64,000 bases of DNA from an uncultured bacterium (lineage in GTDB: Bacteria > Bacillota > Clostridia > TANB77 > CAG-508): contig CAJMRY010000002.1 in the NCBI GenBank assembly GCA_905215935.1, positions 1 through 64,000 on the forward strand. Direction: 5' to 3'. The translations under genes and the position numbers were made by a program. Positions 28,382-37,671 of the stretch are shown piece after piece; the first letter of the stretch is position 1; each line of letters starts with the position of its first letter. The notes under the pieces are model-generated. The model saw only the letters and a program-made list of their open reading frames with translations, made no database searches and was not told the origin of the DNA.

Positions 28382-29303
28382 ATGACAAATAAAGAAGAAA
28401 ATAAGGTGGTTCCAAAAGTCAACATCAATTGGTATCCAGGCCATATGGCAAAAACCAAAAGACAGATTATAGAAGATTTAAAATTAATAGATATAGTAGT
28501 GGAAGTTTTAGATGCAAGAATACCTATATCTAGTCAAAATCCAGATGTAAGAGAATATACAAAAGAAAAGAAAAAAATAATGGTATTAAATAAAAGTGAT
28601 TTAGCAAATGAGATAGAGACAAAAAAATGGGTGAGATATTTTAACAAACAAGGAATTTCTGCAATAATAACAGATGCAAATAGTGGAAAAGGAATAAATG
28701 AAGTAATCTTAGAAATAAAGAATATAGCTAAACAAAACCAAGAAAAATATATAAATAAGGGAAGAATAGGAAAATCTGTTAGAGTATTAATTCTTGGAAT
28801 ACCCAATGTAGGAAAATCTTCTTTTATTAATCGTATAACTAAAAAATCTTCAGCACAAGTGGGTAATAGACCAGGTGTTACAAGACAAAAACAATGGATT
28901 AGATTAGCAGATGGAATAGAATTAATGGATACACCAGGTGTACTTTGGCCAAAATTTGAATCAGAAGAAGTTGCACTTAATTTAGCATATACAGGAACAA
29001 TAAAAGACGATATATTAGAAAAAGTTGAAGTAGCATATAGGCTTTTAAAATATTTAATAGAAAATTATTCAAATAATGTAATAGAAAGATATAAAATAGA
29101 TAAACAAGAATTAGATAATATAATGAAACAAGATATAGAAGAAAATGATAAAATATATGAAATGATGAGTCTTATTGCAAAAAAAAGAGGAGCAATTCTT
29201 TCTGGACGGAAGAATTAATGATGAAAAAATATCTGGAATATTATTAGATGAGTTTAGAAGCGGAAAGTTGGGAAAAATAACTTTAGAAGTAGCTAAAATA
29301 TAG
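28382..29303 (+). CDS. rbgA: Ribosome biogenesis GTPase, CGG-recoded near its C-terminus
   Basis: Read with one +1 shift this is a 306-residue circularly permuted GTPase RbgA/YlqF, needed for late 50S assembly. It shows WYPGHMAKTKRQI at the start, G4 NKSDLA, G1 GIPNVGKSSF, G3 DTPG. Zero frame breaks at CGG 29207-29209 and ends at 29218, losing the last 30 residues. With the C skipped, it reads LSGGRINDEKISGILLDEFR then SGKLGKITLE, matching the family's C-terminus, and stops at 29303. RbgA is essential in Bacillus subtilis. Its stop overlaps the ribosome site of the Mini-III RNase gene, a usual neighbour in ribosome maturation. Confidence 0.88.
29207..29209 (+). other. CGG +1 recoding site, rbgA
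   Basis: GGA-CGG-AAG in zero frame; GGA-(C)-GGA-AGA after +1, restoring the LxxGG motif of the RbgA C-terminus. Zero frame gives only two more codons. Confidence 0.82.
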
Positions 29304-29312
29304 GAGGTAAAT

Positions 29313-29708
29313 TTGATAGAGTTAATAGAAAGAGAAAAAAACGAAGTAGATGTTAATTTATTATCACCACTTACTTGGGCATATGTTGGAGATAGTGTAT
29401 ATGAAGTATTTATAAGGACAAGGTTAATAAATAAAACAAAATTAAAACCACATAAATTACATATAGAATCAATAAAATATGTAAAGGCAAAAGCACAAGC
29501 AGATATATTAAAAAAAATAGATGTAAATTTGACAGATGAAGAGAAAGACATAGTAAGAAGAGGTAGAAATGCAGAAAATCATCACTTACCTAAAAATGCA
29601 AATGTAGAAGATTATATGTATTCAACAGCATTTGAAGCACTGATTGGATATTTATATTTAACTAAAAGAGACAGTAGGTTAAAAGAAATTTTAAATATGT
29701 GCATATAA
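29313..29708 (+). CDS. mrnC: Mini-ribonuclease III
   Basis: A 131-residue RNase III catalytic domain without dsRNA-binding domain. TTG start with AGGAGGT six bases upstream. The signature LTWAYVGDSVYEVFIRTRL holds the catalytic Asp, and RRGRNAENHHLPKNA is the family's conserved helix. It trims the ends of 23S rRNA precursor. Position directly after rbgA (nine bases) suits a ribosome-assembly operon; tRNA-Glu follows. Confidence 0.92.
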   Translation: MIELIEREKNEVDVNLLSPLTWAYVGDSVYEVFIRTRLINKTKLKPHKLHIESIKYVKAKAQADILKKIDVNLTDEEKDIVRRGRNAENHHLPKNANVEDYMYSTAFEALIGYLYLTKRDSRLKEILNMCI

Positions 29709-29762
29709 AATATTGACGAAAATATAAAAAGTGTGTTATAAATAATAAGTACACTTTTTAAT

Positions 29763-29837
29763 GGCCCGTTGGTCAAGCGGTTAAGACGCAGCCCTCTCAA
29801 GGCTGAATCATGGGTTCGATTCCCGTACGGGTCACCA
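29763..29837 (+). tRNA. tRNA-Glu (CTC), CCA encoded
   Basis: Acceptor GGCCCGT pairs with ACGGGTC (one G-T pair), D arm with TTGGTCAAGCGGTTAA, anticodon stem CAGCC/GGCTG around loop CTCTCAA giving anticodon CTC, T arm CATGGGTTCGATTCCCGTA, then A and CCA. It decodes GAG, a minor codon in this AT-rich genome. Confidence 0.93.
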
Positions 29838-30151
29838 AAACGTTCAAAAAGCGAACTTCACGTTTGTTAAGCGGTTTAGTTCACCAATAAATATAAACAC
29901 ATAGTCCTTTTATTTCAAGGGATTGTGTGTTTTTTATGTGTGCTAAGGCAATAGTAATGCAATAAATCTTTTAATTTAGTCTATTATAAATTTCGACAGT
30001 ACTATTTTATAGAATATAATGTAAGACTTAATCTAATTTTTCTGTTTTTAAAGAAATCTCCTAAAAATCAAAATAAAACATTATTTTTTATAATATACAA
30101 GCACAAAAGTAAATATAAAAAATAAAATGTAAATAGGAGGAGAGGTAAAAT
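29838..30151 (+). other. Intergenic region after tRNA-Glu
   Basis: 314 bp. Directly after the tRNA, GTTTGTTAAGCGGTTTAG (about 29859-29876) resembles the D-arm region GTTGGTCAAGCGGTTAAG of the tRNA and is followed by TTCACCA, so it may be a decayed tRNA copy. The terminator at 29895-29936 follows. The rest holds no gene. Confidence 0.35.
29895..29936 (+). terminator. Rho-independent terminator after tRNA-Glu
   Basis: AAACACATAGTCC pairs with GGATTGTGTGTTT through two G-T pairs, followed by T residues. Confidence 0.8.
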
Positions 30152-31006
30152 ATGAAAATAATAGAAAAAACTTATGGCTTAAATGGGACATTATCAATAA
30201 GAAATAAAACAGAAAGAATTATTCTGCATCATGCAGATTCTAGTTCATGCACAGCAGATGATATTGATAAATGGCATAAAGGTAATGGGTGGACTTGTAT
30301 AGGATATCATTTTTTCATAAGAAAAGATGGAAGTATTTATAGAGGAAGGCAAGAAAATGCAGTAGGGGCACATGCACAAGGAAGTAATAGTGATAGTATT
30401 GGAATTTGTTTTGAAGGTAGATATGGAGTAGAACAAATGCCAGATATACAAGTAGAAGCAGGAAAAGAGCTTGTATCATATTTAAAACAAAAATATAATA
30501 TAACAAAAGTAGAAAAGCATAGTGATGCAAATAATACAAGTTGTCCAGGCGAAAATTTTAGATTTGAAGAAATAGTAAATGGACAAGTGGATAACAGTGT
30601 AGAAGAAAATAATAATACAGATAATAAAATTGAGAATATTCAATCTACATTAAATAGTAGATATATGCTAAATATAGCAGTAGATAATATTTATGGTAAA
30701 GAAACAAAATCAGCATTAGTAAAATCTTTACAAACAGAATTAAATAAGCAATTTAATAAAGATTTAAGTGTAGATGGAATTTTTGGAGAGAAAACTAAAG
30801 AAGCTTGTGTAACAGTAAAAAAAGGTGCAAAAGGAAATATAACATGGACTTTGCAAGCAATATTAGTATGTAATGGGTATAATATAAATATAGATGGAAT
30901 ATTTGGTATAGATACAGAAAACGCAGTAAAAGATTATCAATCTAAAAATAATTTACAAATAGATGGAATAGCTGGCAAAAATACCTTTTCTAAATTATTA
31001 AGTTAG
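30152..31006 (+). CDS. N-acetylmuramoyl-L-alanine amidase with two peptidoglycan-binding repeats
   Basis: A 284-residue protein. Residues 1-140 form a PGRP/AmpD-like amidase: zinc His in RIILHHADSSSCT, YHFFIRKDGSIYRGR, and the C-terminal His/Cys zinc ligands in EKHSDANNTSCPGENF. A linker is followed by two PG_binding_1 repeats ending VDGIFGEKTKEA and IDGIFGIDTENAVKDYQSK. It cleaves the amide between MurNAc and the stem peptide. No signal peptide is seen, as in phage- or spore-type amidases released by lysis. AGGAGGAG precedes the ATG. Confidence 0.9.
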   Translation: MKIIEKTYGLNGTLSIRNKTERIILHHADSSSCTADDIDKWHKGNGWTCIGYHFFIRKDGSIYRGRQENAVGAHAQGSNSDSIGICFEGRYGVEQMPDIQVEAGKELVSYLKQKYNITKVEKHSDANNTSCPGENFRFEEIVNGQVDNSVEENNNTDNKIENIQSTLNSRYMLNIAVDNIYGKETKSALVKSLQTELNKQFNKDLSVDGIFGEKTKEACVTVKKGAKGNITWTLQAILVCNGYNINIDGIFGIDTENAVKDYQSKNNLQIDGIAGKNTFSKLLS

Positions 31007-31119
31007 AGATGAAATACTTTAAAATAAATATTTGAAATGTATTATGAAATTTCAATAAAATATCATTTATAAGTATATTAAAAAAACAATATAAACAATT
31101 TTATAGAAAAAATAATATG

Positions 31120-31170
31120 CAGGACTTAAAACGCTTTAAATAATTAAAGTGGTTTAAGTCCTGATTTTTA
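31120..31170 (+). terminator. Terminator in the 340-bp gap before recN
   Basis: AGGACTTAAAACGCTTTAA pairs with TTAAAGTGGTTTAAGTCCT with few mismatches, then T-rich sequence. The remaining gap 31007-31346 has only the recN promoter. Confidence 0.8.
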
Positions 31171-31289
31171 TATAGAATAAGGAGTTAATAAAATATTGTA
31201 AAAATTGTTTTTAAATATACTGAGTTGTAAAAATAACTTCCAAAAGAGAAAGTTGTTTTTAAATATTATAAAAATTTATAGTAAACATA

Positions 31290-31318
31290 TTGACAAAAAA
31301 GAAAGTAGGTATTAAAAT
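31290..31318 (+). promoter_or_regulatory. recN promoter
   Basis: TTGACA (31290-31295), 17-bp spacer, TAAAAT (31313-31318). No SOS box is obvious. Confidence 0.7.
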
Positions 31319-31355
31319 ACAAACATAAGTTTTACAGAACGGAGGTTTGCATAAA

Positions 31356-32979
31356 ATGATTTCTACATTACACATAAAAAATATAGGTATAATTAATGAT
31401 TTAACAGTAGATTTAAACAATGGTTTTAATGTATTAACAGGAGAAACAGGTGCAGGAAAAACGTTAATAATAGATTCTCTTCGGAATTATTTCAGGAGGC
31501 AGATTCTCAAAGGAAATGATAAGGCGAGGAGAAAATCATTCTTTTATAGAATTAAGTTTATATTTACCTAAAAATGAAAAATCAATTGATGGTAATATTA
31601 TTGTATCTAGAGAGATATATTCAAATGGAAAAAATTCTTGCAAAATAAATGGAAGATTAGTAACTGTTAATGAATTAAAACAATTTATGAATGAAATTAT
31701 TGATATTCATGGTCAAAATGATACACAAAAAATAATGAATAAACAATCACATATATCTTATTTAGACCATTTTATAGGAGATAACATATTAAATATAAAA
31801 AAAGAATATAAAAGTTTATATTTCTCATATAACAACATAAAAAAACAATTAAAAGAAAATTATGGAGATGATAAAGAAAAACAGAGAAAAATAGACTTAT
31901 TACAATATCAATTAAGAGAAATTGAAGATGCAAAATTAAAAGAAGGGGAAGAAGAAGAACTAGAAGAACAAAGGAAGATAATGCTTAATAGTGAAAAAAT
32001 TAGTAAGAATTTAGTGGAAGTGGATGCATATTTAAATGAAAATGCAGTAGATGCTATTAATATGTCTATAAAATCATTAGAAAAAATAGAAGAATTTAAT
32101 ACAGAATATAAAGAAAAACTATCTCAACTTAAAAGTATTTATTATGATATACAAGAAATAGCAAGAGATATAAGTTATTTTAAAGAGGAAAATGTTTTTA
32201 ATGAGTCAGATAGAAATGAAATAGAAGAAAGATTAGATTTATTATATTCTTTAAAACGAAAATATGGAAATAGTGTTAAAGAGATAATAGAATATAAAAG
32301 TCAAATAGAAAATGAGATATTTAGCATTGAAAATATGGAGGAAAACAATAAAAAACTAAAACAAGAATTAAATAAAACAGAAGAAAAAATGAATTTGCTA
32401 AGTATAAAAATGAACAAAATAAGAATAGAAGGAGCTAATAAATTAAATACAAAAATTAATGAACAATTAAAAGATCTAGAAATGAAAAATGCAAATTTTA
32501 TTGTAAAAATAAAACAAGACAATAATTTTAATGAAAATGGAAAAGATGATGTAGAATTTATGATTTGTACCAATATAGGAGATGAAGAAAAGCCTTTAAT
32601 AAAAATTGCCTCAGGAGGAGAAGTATCAAGAATAATGCTTGCAATAAAAACAATCCTAGCTGATAGTGATAAAGTACCAGTAATGATTTTTGACGAAATT
32701 GATACAGGAATTAGTGGAAAGGCAGCAAAATCAGTAGCAGAAAAGATGAAAATTATATCAAAAAAACACCAAGTATTATGTATTACACATCAAGCCAATA
32801 TCGCAGCAAAAGGAGATTATAATTATTATATTAGTAAAAATATAAAAGGAGAAAATACAGTTACTAATATCAAATTATTAACAGAAGATGAAGTTATAAA
32901 AGAAATTGCAAGAATTTCTAGTGGAGATATAACTGGTGTAGCAATAGAACATGCAAAAGAGATGAGAAGAGCAGTATAA
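31356..32979 (+). CDS. recN: DNA repair ATPase RecN, CGG-recoded just after Walker A
   Basis: Read with one +1 shift this is a 540-residue SMC-like RecN for double-strand break repair. Walker A GETGAGKTLIIDSL is followed by the break at CGG 31482-31484 (codon 43). Skipping the C gives the family's SLGIISGGRFSKEMIRRGE. A long coiled coil spans the middle, then come signature ASGGEVSRIMLA and Walker B VMIFDEIDTGISG. Zero frame stops at 31571, so without the shift only 72 residues would form. The ATG at 31356 has GGAGG ten bases upstream; an in-frame TTG at 31347 is only one base after it. Confidence 0.88.
31482..31484 (+). other. CGG +1 recoding site, recN
   Basis: CTT-CGG-AAT in zero frame; CTT-(C)-GGA-ATT after +1. 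The restored glycine is the conserved one in DALG/DSLG-type motifs after Walker A. Confidence 0.85.
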
Positions 32980-32984
32980 AAAAC

Positions 32985-33013
32985 TTTACAAATACCATAA
33001 TTTGTTATATAAT
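32985..33013 (+). promoter_or_regulatory. lysS promoter
   Basis: TTTACA (32985-32990), 17-bp spacer, TATAAT (33008-33013), six bases after the recN stop codon. Confidence 0.65.
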
Positions 33014-33048
33014 CTTAACATTAAAATAAGCGAGAAAGAGGTTTTTTT

Positions 33049-34539
33049 ATGGAAAATAATCAAGAACAAGAATTAGATTTAAATCAACTAATGAAAGTAA
33101 GAAGAGATAAATTAGAAAGTTTAAAACAAGAAGGGAAAAACCCATATGAAATAACAAAGTTTAATAGAACCAATACAGCAGGAGAGATTAAAGCAAATTA
33201 TGAGCAATTTGCAGAAAAAGATGTTACAGTAGCAGGAAGAATTATAGCAAAAAGAATAATGGGAAAAGCATCATTTTGTACTATTCAAGATAGCGATGAA
33301 AAGATTCAAAGTTATGTAAGTATAAATGATTTAGGAGAAGAAAGTTATAAAGCTTTTAAAACATTTGATATTGGAGATATTATTGGAATTACAGGATTTG
33401 TATTTAAAACAAGAACAGAAGAGATTTCTGTACATGCAAAAGAAGTAACATTACTTTCAAAATCATTAAGACCATTACCAGAGAAATTCCATGGATTAAA
33501 AGATACAGATTTAAGATATAGACAAAGATATGTAGATTTAATTATGAATCCAGATGTGAAGAAAACATTTGAGACAAGAGGTAAAATAATAAGTGAAATT
33601 AGAAGAATATTAGACGAAAAAGGATATCTAGAAGTAGATACACCAATATTAAATACAATATCAGGAGGAGCTACTGCAAAACCATTTATTACACATCATA
33701 ACGCATTAGACTTAAGTATGTATTTAAGAATCGCAACAGAATTAAACTTAAAAAGATTAATTGTTGGTGGATATGATAAAGTATATGAAATGGGAAGAAT
33801 ATTTAGAAATGAAGGTATGGATGTTAGACACAATCCAGAATTTACAACAATAGAATTATATGCAGCATATCAAGATTATAATGATATGATGGATATAACA
33901 GAAGAAATATTCACAAAATGTGCTATGAAGGTTCTTGGAACTACAAAAATTAATTATCAAGGACAAGATATAGATTTAACACCAGGATGGAAAAGAATTA
34001 CAATGATAGATAGCATTAAAGAAGCATGTGGTGTAGACTTTAATCAAATTAATTCAGATGAAGAAGCAGTAGCTTTAGCAAAAGAAAGAGGATTACAAAT
34101 TCCAGATGTTACAAAAGAAACAAGAGGAGATGTAATTAGTTTATTCTTTGATGAATATGTAGAAAAAACATTAATTCAGCCAACATTTATATATGATTAT
34201 CCAGTAGAAATATCACCACTTGCAAAAAGAAGTCCGAAAGACCCAAGATTAACAGAAAGATTTGAAGTATTTATTGGTGGAAGAGAATATGGAAATGCAT
34301 TCTCAGAATTAAATGATCCAATAGACCAATATGAAAGATTTAAAAAACAAGTTGAAGCTAGAAATGCAGGAGATGAAGAAGCTGGAATGATGGATGAAGA
34401 CTTTATTCAAGCATTAGAATACGGAATGCCTCCAACAGGTGGACTTGGAATTGGAATAGATAGATTAATAATGTTATTAACAGATGCAGCATCAATTAGA
34501 GATGTGTTATTATTCCCAACTATGAAACCACTTGGGTAA
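33049..34539 (+). CDS. lysS: Lysyl-tRNA synthetase, class II
   Basis: A 496-residue enzyme that charges tRNA-Lys. An N-terminal OB-fold anticodon-binding domain (AGRIIAKRIMGKASFCTIQD) precedes the class II core: motif 1 around RGKIISEIRRILDEKGYLEV, motif 2 FRNEGMDVRHNPEFTTIE, motif 3 GLGIGIDRLIML. Full length. The ribosome site GAAAGAGG lies seven bases before the ATG. Contains no in-frame CGG. Confidence 0.97.
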   Translation: MENNQEQELDLNQLMKVRRDKLESLKQEGKNPYEITKFNRTNTAGEIKANYEQFAEKDVTVAGRIIAKRIMGKASFCTIQDSDEKIQSYVSINDLGEESYKAFKTFDIGDIIGITGFVFKTRTEEISVHAKEVTLLSKSLRPLPEKFHGLKDTDLRYRQRYVDLIMNPDVKKTFETRGKIISEIRRILDEKGYLEVDTPILNTISGGATAKPFITHHNALDLSMYLRIATELNLKRLIVGGYDKVYEMGRIFRNEGMDVRHNPEFTTIELYAAYQDYNDMMDITEEIFTKCAMKVLGTTKINYQGQDIDLTPGWKRITMIDSIKEACGVDFNQINSDEEAVALAKERGLQIPDVTKETRGDVISLFFDEYVEKTLIQPTFIYDYPVEISPLAKRSPKDPRLTERFEVFIGGREYGNAFSELNDPIDQYERFKKQVEARNAGDEEAGMMDEDFIQALEYGMPPTGGLGIGIDRLIMLLTDAASIRDVLLFPTMKPLG

Positions 34540-34642
34540 CGATTAATAAATTCAATCGAGTAACATTAAATTGGTAGATTATTATTATTTGGGCAAGAGA
34601 TTCTAGAAATTTATAATTTAAGAATAGAGGAAAAGGCTAAGT

Positions 34643-34780
34643 ATGCCAAAAGAATTAAGTGATTTTTTGAAAATAGCTTATGAATATGGAAAAGTTAAAG
34701 AGTTAAAAGAAGCATTTGAAGAATATCCTGTAGAAGAAGAATGGCATAAAGGAAATTTAGAAAATGTATTAAGAAGATAG
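34643..34780 (+). CDS. Small hypothetical protein
   Basis: A 45-residue reading frame (MPKELSDFLKIAYEYGKVKE...) with an AGAGGAAAAGG ribosome region upstream. The protein is amphipathic and charged (many Glu and Lys) with two predicted helices and ends VLRR. It lies 103 bp after lysS. Short length makes it uncertain, but codon use matches neighbours. Confidence 0.5.
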   Translation: MPKELSDFLKIAYEYGKVKELKEAFEEYPVEEEWHKGNLENVLRR

Positions 34781-34927
34781 TGGAAATTTATTTTATATTA
34801 TTAGTAAAATCAAGTTCTAATAATGTTAACAAAAAGATTATGTAAAATATTAAATTAATTAGAATATAAGGTTTATAGGTAAATCCTTAAAAATCTAAAT
34901 ATTAATTTGGGACGAGGGAAAAATTTA

Positions 34928-35701
34928 ATGTTCAGTTTTGATAAAAGATATTTATATATTTTTGTTGCTATTATGGTAGTATATAATTTAGGAGGATATA
35001 TACAAAATCCTTCTAAATTATTAAGTTTATTATTAGCTCTTCCAGCTGTTATAATTGCAATGACATTTCATGAATTTGCACATGCTTTTGCAGCAGATAA
35101 ATTAGGAGATGAGACTCCAAGAAATCAAGGAAGAGTTACACTAAACCCTTTAAAACATATTGAACCTATTGGATTTGTTATGCTTTTATTTGCAGGATTT
35201 GGTTGGGGAAGGCCAGTACAGATTAATCCAGTTAGGTTTAAAAGAAATATTAGTATGTCAAAAGGAGAGGCAATTGTTTCTTTTGCAGGACCACTTATGA
35301 ATTTAATATTAGCAGTAATTTTTTCCTTTGTATTAGGCTTTATATTTAAATTCAATTTATTGGCAAATGTATCTAGTACATATAGTAGCATAATAATAAT
35401 TCTTTTATACCAAATAATATTTATGAATATTGGTTTAGGTGTATTTAATTTAATTCCTTTACCACCATTAGACGGTTCAAAGATATTAAGACATTTTATG
35501 CCGACTAAAGCACAAATGTGGCTTGATAGAAATCAACATATATTCTATATTATTTTTATAGCTATATGGGTATTAGGTTTGGCAGGAGTAATTATATCAC
35601 CAATAATAAGAATTATAGCAAAAGGAATAATGTTATTAGTATCAGGAACATTGGGAATAGACTTAACGTTATTATTAATGCTTTTAGGAATATATATATA
35701 A
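34928..35701 (+). CDS. M50 family site-2-type membrane metalloprotease
   Basis: A 257-residue membrane protein. MTFHEFAHAFAADKLGD contains the HExxH zinc motif in a membrane helix, and NLIPLPPLDGSKIL supplies the third ligand Asp. Six helices are predicted. Such short S2P-like proteins (FtsB/YwhC group) process membrane proteins; substrates unknown. ATG 34928 is preferred, with GAGGG nine bases before it; an in-frame TTG at 34907 has none. Confidence 0.87.
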   Translation: MFSFDKRYLYIFVAIMVVYNLGGYIQNPSKLLSLLLALPAVIIAMTFHEFAHAFAADKLGDETPRNQGRVTLNPLKHIEPIGFVMLLFAGFGWGRPVQINPVRFKRNISMSKGEAIVSFAGPLMNLILAVIFSFVLGFIFKFNLLANVSSTYSSIIIILLYQIIFMNIGLGVFNLIPLPPLDGSKILRHFMPTKAQMWLDRNQHIFYIIFIAIWVLGLAGVIISPIIRIIAKGIMLLVSGTLGIDLTLLLMLLGIYI

Positions 35702-35758
35702 ATTTTGCTATTATATAGATAGCAAATAAATACATAAAAAATAATAAGAGGAAGATAT

Positions 35759-36754
35759 ATGAAAGATATAGTAATATTAGGAATTGAATCAAGCTGTGAT
35801 GAAACTTCTTGTGCCATTGTAAAAAATGGTAGAGAAGTTCTTTCAAATGTAATAAATTCTCAAATAAAAATACATGAAAAGTTTGGAGGAGTTGTACCAG
35901 AAATAGCATCTAGAAATCATGTAGAAGTAATTTCAAGTGTTGTAAAACAGGCTTTAGAAGAAGCAAATATTACTTTTAATGATATAGATGCGGTTAGCTG
36001 TACATATGGACCTGGATTAGTAGGAGCACTTTTGGTAGGAGTATCTTATGCAAAGGCTTTAAGTTATGCACTAAATAAGCCATTAGTTGGTACAAACCAC
36101 ATAGAAGGACATATTGCGGCTAATTATATTACTCATCCAGAGTTAGAACCACCATGTCTATGTTTGGTAATATCAGGAGGTCATACTCATTTAGTACATA
36201 TAAAAAATTATAAAGAATTTGAAATATTAGGAAAAACAAAAGATGATGCTATAGGAGAAGCTTTCGATAAAGTGGCAAGAGTAATTGGTCTTGGATATCC
36301 AGGAGGACCCAAAATAGATAAATTAGCTAAAGAAGGAAGCAATAATATAAAAATCCCGAAAACACATTTCGAAAATTTAGATTTTAGTTTTAGTGGTATA
36401 AAAACTGCAATAATTAATATGCATCATAAAAATCCAAATATAAATAAGGCAGATTTATGTGCAAGTTTTGAGGCAACTGTTACAGAGATTCTAATAGAAA
36501 ATACTCTTAAAGCTGCACAAAAACTAGGTATTAATAAAATAGCTTTAGCAGGTGGAGTATCTGCCAATAGCTATATAAGAGAAAAATTTATAGATTTGGA
36601 AAAAACAAATGGTATGAAAATATATTATCCAACACCTATATTATGTACAGATAATGCAGCTATGATTGCTTCTGCTGGATATTATAATTATATTAATGGA
36701 AAATTATCAGATTTAGAATTAAATGCAGTTCCAAATTTAAAAATAGGTGAATAA
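35759..36754 (+). CDS. tsaD: tRNA N6-adenosine threonylcarbamoyltransferase TsaD
   Basis: A 331-residue ASKHA-fold enzyme that, with TsaB and TsaE, makes t6A37 in tRNAs reading ANN codons. Shows GIESSCDETSCAIV, the iron-binding NHIEGHIAAN, SGGHTHLV, GEAFDKVARVIGLGYPGGP and GGVSANSYIRE. Full length. AGAGGAAG precedes the ATG. tsaB and tsaE are not adjacent. Confidence 0.96.
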   Translation: MKDIVILGIESSCDETSCAIVKNGREVLSNVINSQIKIHEKFGGVVPEIASRNHVEVISSVVKQALEEANITFNDIDAVSCTYGPGLVGALLVGVSYAKALSYALNKPLVGTNHIEGHIAANYITHPELEPPCLCLVISGGHTHLVHIKNYKEFEILGKTKDDAIGEAFDKVARVIGLGYPGGPKIDKLAKEGSNNIKIPKTHFENLDFSFSGIKTAIINMHHKNPNINKADLCASFEATVTEILIENTLKAAQKLGINKIALAGGVSANSYIREKFIDLEKTNGMKIYYPTPILCTDNAAMIASAGYYNYINGKLSDLELNAVPNLKIGE

Positions 36755-36874
36755 TTTTATAATGAATATAAAGTTGATTTGTAAATATAGTGTAGATGAT
36801 ATAAAATACTATATTAAAATAAAAATACAAAAGTAAATTAGTTAAATAAACAATAAAAAATGAAAGGAAAAAAT

Positions 36875-37582
36875 ATGTCTATTTATGTAATAGCAGATTT
36901 ACATTTATCTTTTAAAGAAGAAAAACCAATGAATATATTTGGAGATAATTGGACAAAACATCCAGAAAAGATAAAAAAAAATTGGATAGAAAAAGTTAAA
37001 GAAGGTGATTTAGTAATATTACCTGGAGATTTTTCTTGGGCAATGCATTTAGAAGATACATATGAAGATTTTAAATATCTAAATAGCTTGCCAGGAAAGA
37101 AATTATTGTTAAGAGGAAATCATGACTATTGGTGGACGACTTTAAAGAAAATGAGAGAATTCTTAAAAGAAAATGATTTTTCTAATATTGATTTTATTTA
37201 TAATACAGCATACATATATGAGGATACTATTATTACAGGAACAAGGGGTTGGGCAATACTTGATTCAGACAATAGTAATAAAATGATAAAAAGAGAAAAT
37301 GCAAGATTACGACTAGCGATAGAAGATGGAATAAAAAAATATGGAAGTGATAAAGAAATCGTTGCTTTCATGCATTATCCACCACTAGTATGTAAAAATT
37401 TATTAGCAAATCCAAATCTAGAATTCTATAAAACTCTAAAAGAATATAATATTAAAAGGTGTTATTATGGACATTTACATGGAAATTCTCATAAAGACGC
37501 TGTAGAAGGAGATGTAGGAGGAATAGAATTTAATCTAATTAGTGCAGATTATTTGCAATTCGATTTAAAGAAAATTAAATAA
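36875..37582 (+). CDS. Calcineurin-like metallophosphoesterase
   Basis: A 235-residue cytoplasmic phosphoesterase with all metal motifs: ADLHLSF, LPGDFSWAMH, LRGNHDYWW, FMHYPP and YGHLHG. Clostridial relatives are annotated only as phosphohydrolases; substrate unknown. ATG 36875 has AAAGGA six bases before it, while ATG 36860 has no ribosome site. Confidence 0.88.
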   Translation: MSIYVIADLHLSFKEEKPMNIFGDNWTKHPEKIKKNWIEKVKEGDLVILPGDFSWAMHLEDTYEDFKYLNSLPGKKLLLRGNHDYWWTTLKKMREFLKENDFSNIDFIYNTAYIYEDTIITGTRGWAILDSDNSNKMIKRENARLRLAIEDGIKKYGSDKEIVAFMHYPPLVCKNLLANPNLEFYKTLKEYNIKRCYYGHLHGNSHKDAVEGDVGGIEFNLISADYLQFDLKKIK

Positions 37583-37597
37583 TGTAAACATAAACTA

Positions 37598-37625
37598 TTG
37601 CAAAATTTACAAATTGTGGTATAAT
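37598..37625 (+). promoter_or_regulatory. tig promoter
   Basis: TTGCAA (37598-37603), 16-bp spacer, TATAAT (37620-37625). Confidence 0.55.
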
Positions 37626-37671
37626 AAGAAAGCTAGTTTTATTTAAATAGCAGGGAAAGGATGAAAATAAT

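Noticed and set aside
34540..34927. T-box or other riboswitch near lysS and argS
   Set aside because: No T-box consensus, specifier loop or antiterminator is visible upstream of lysS (33049) or argS (49758).
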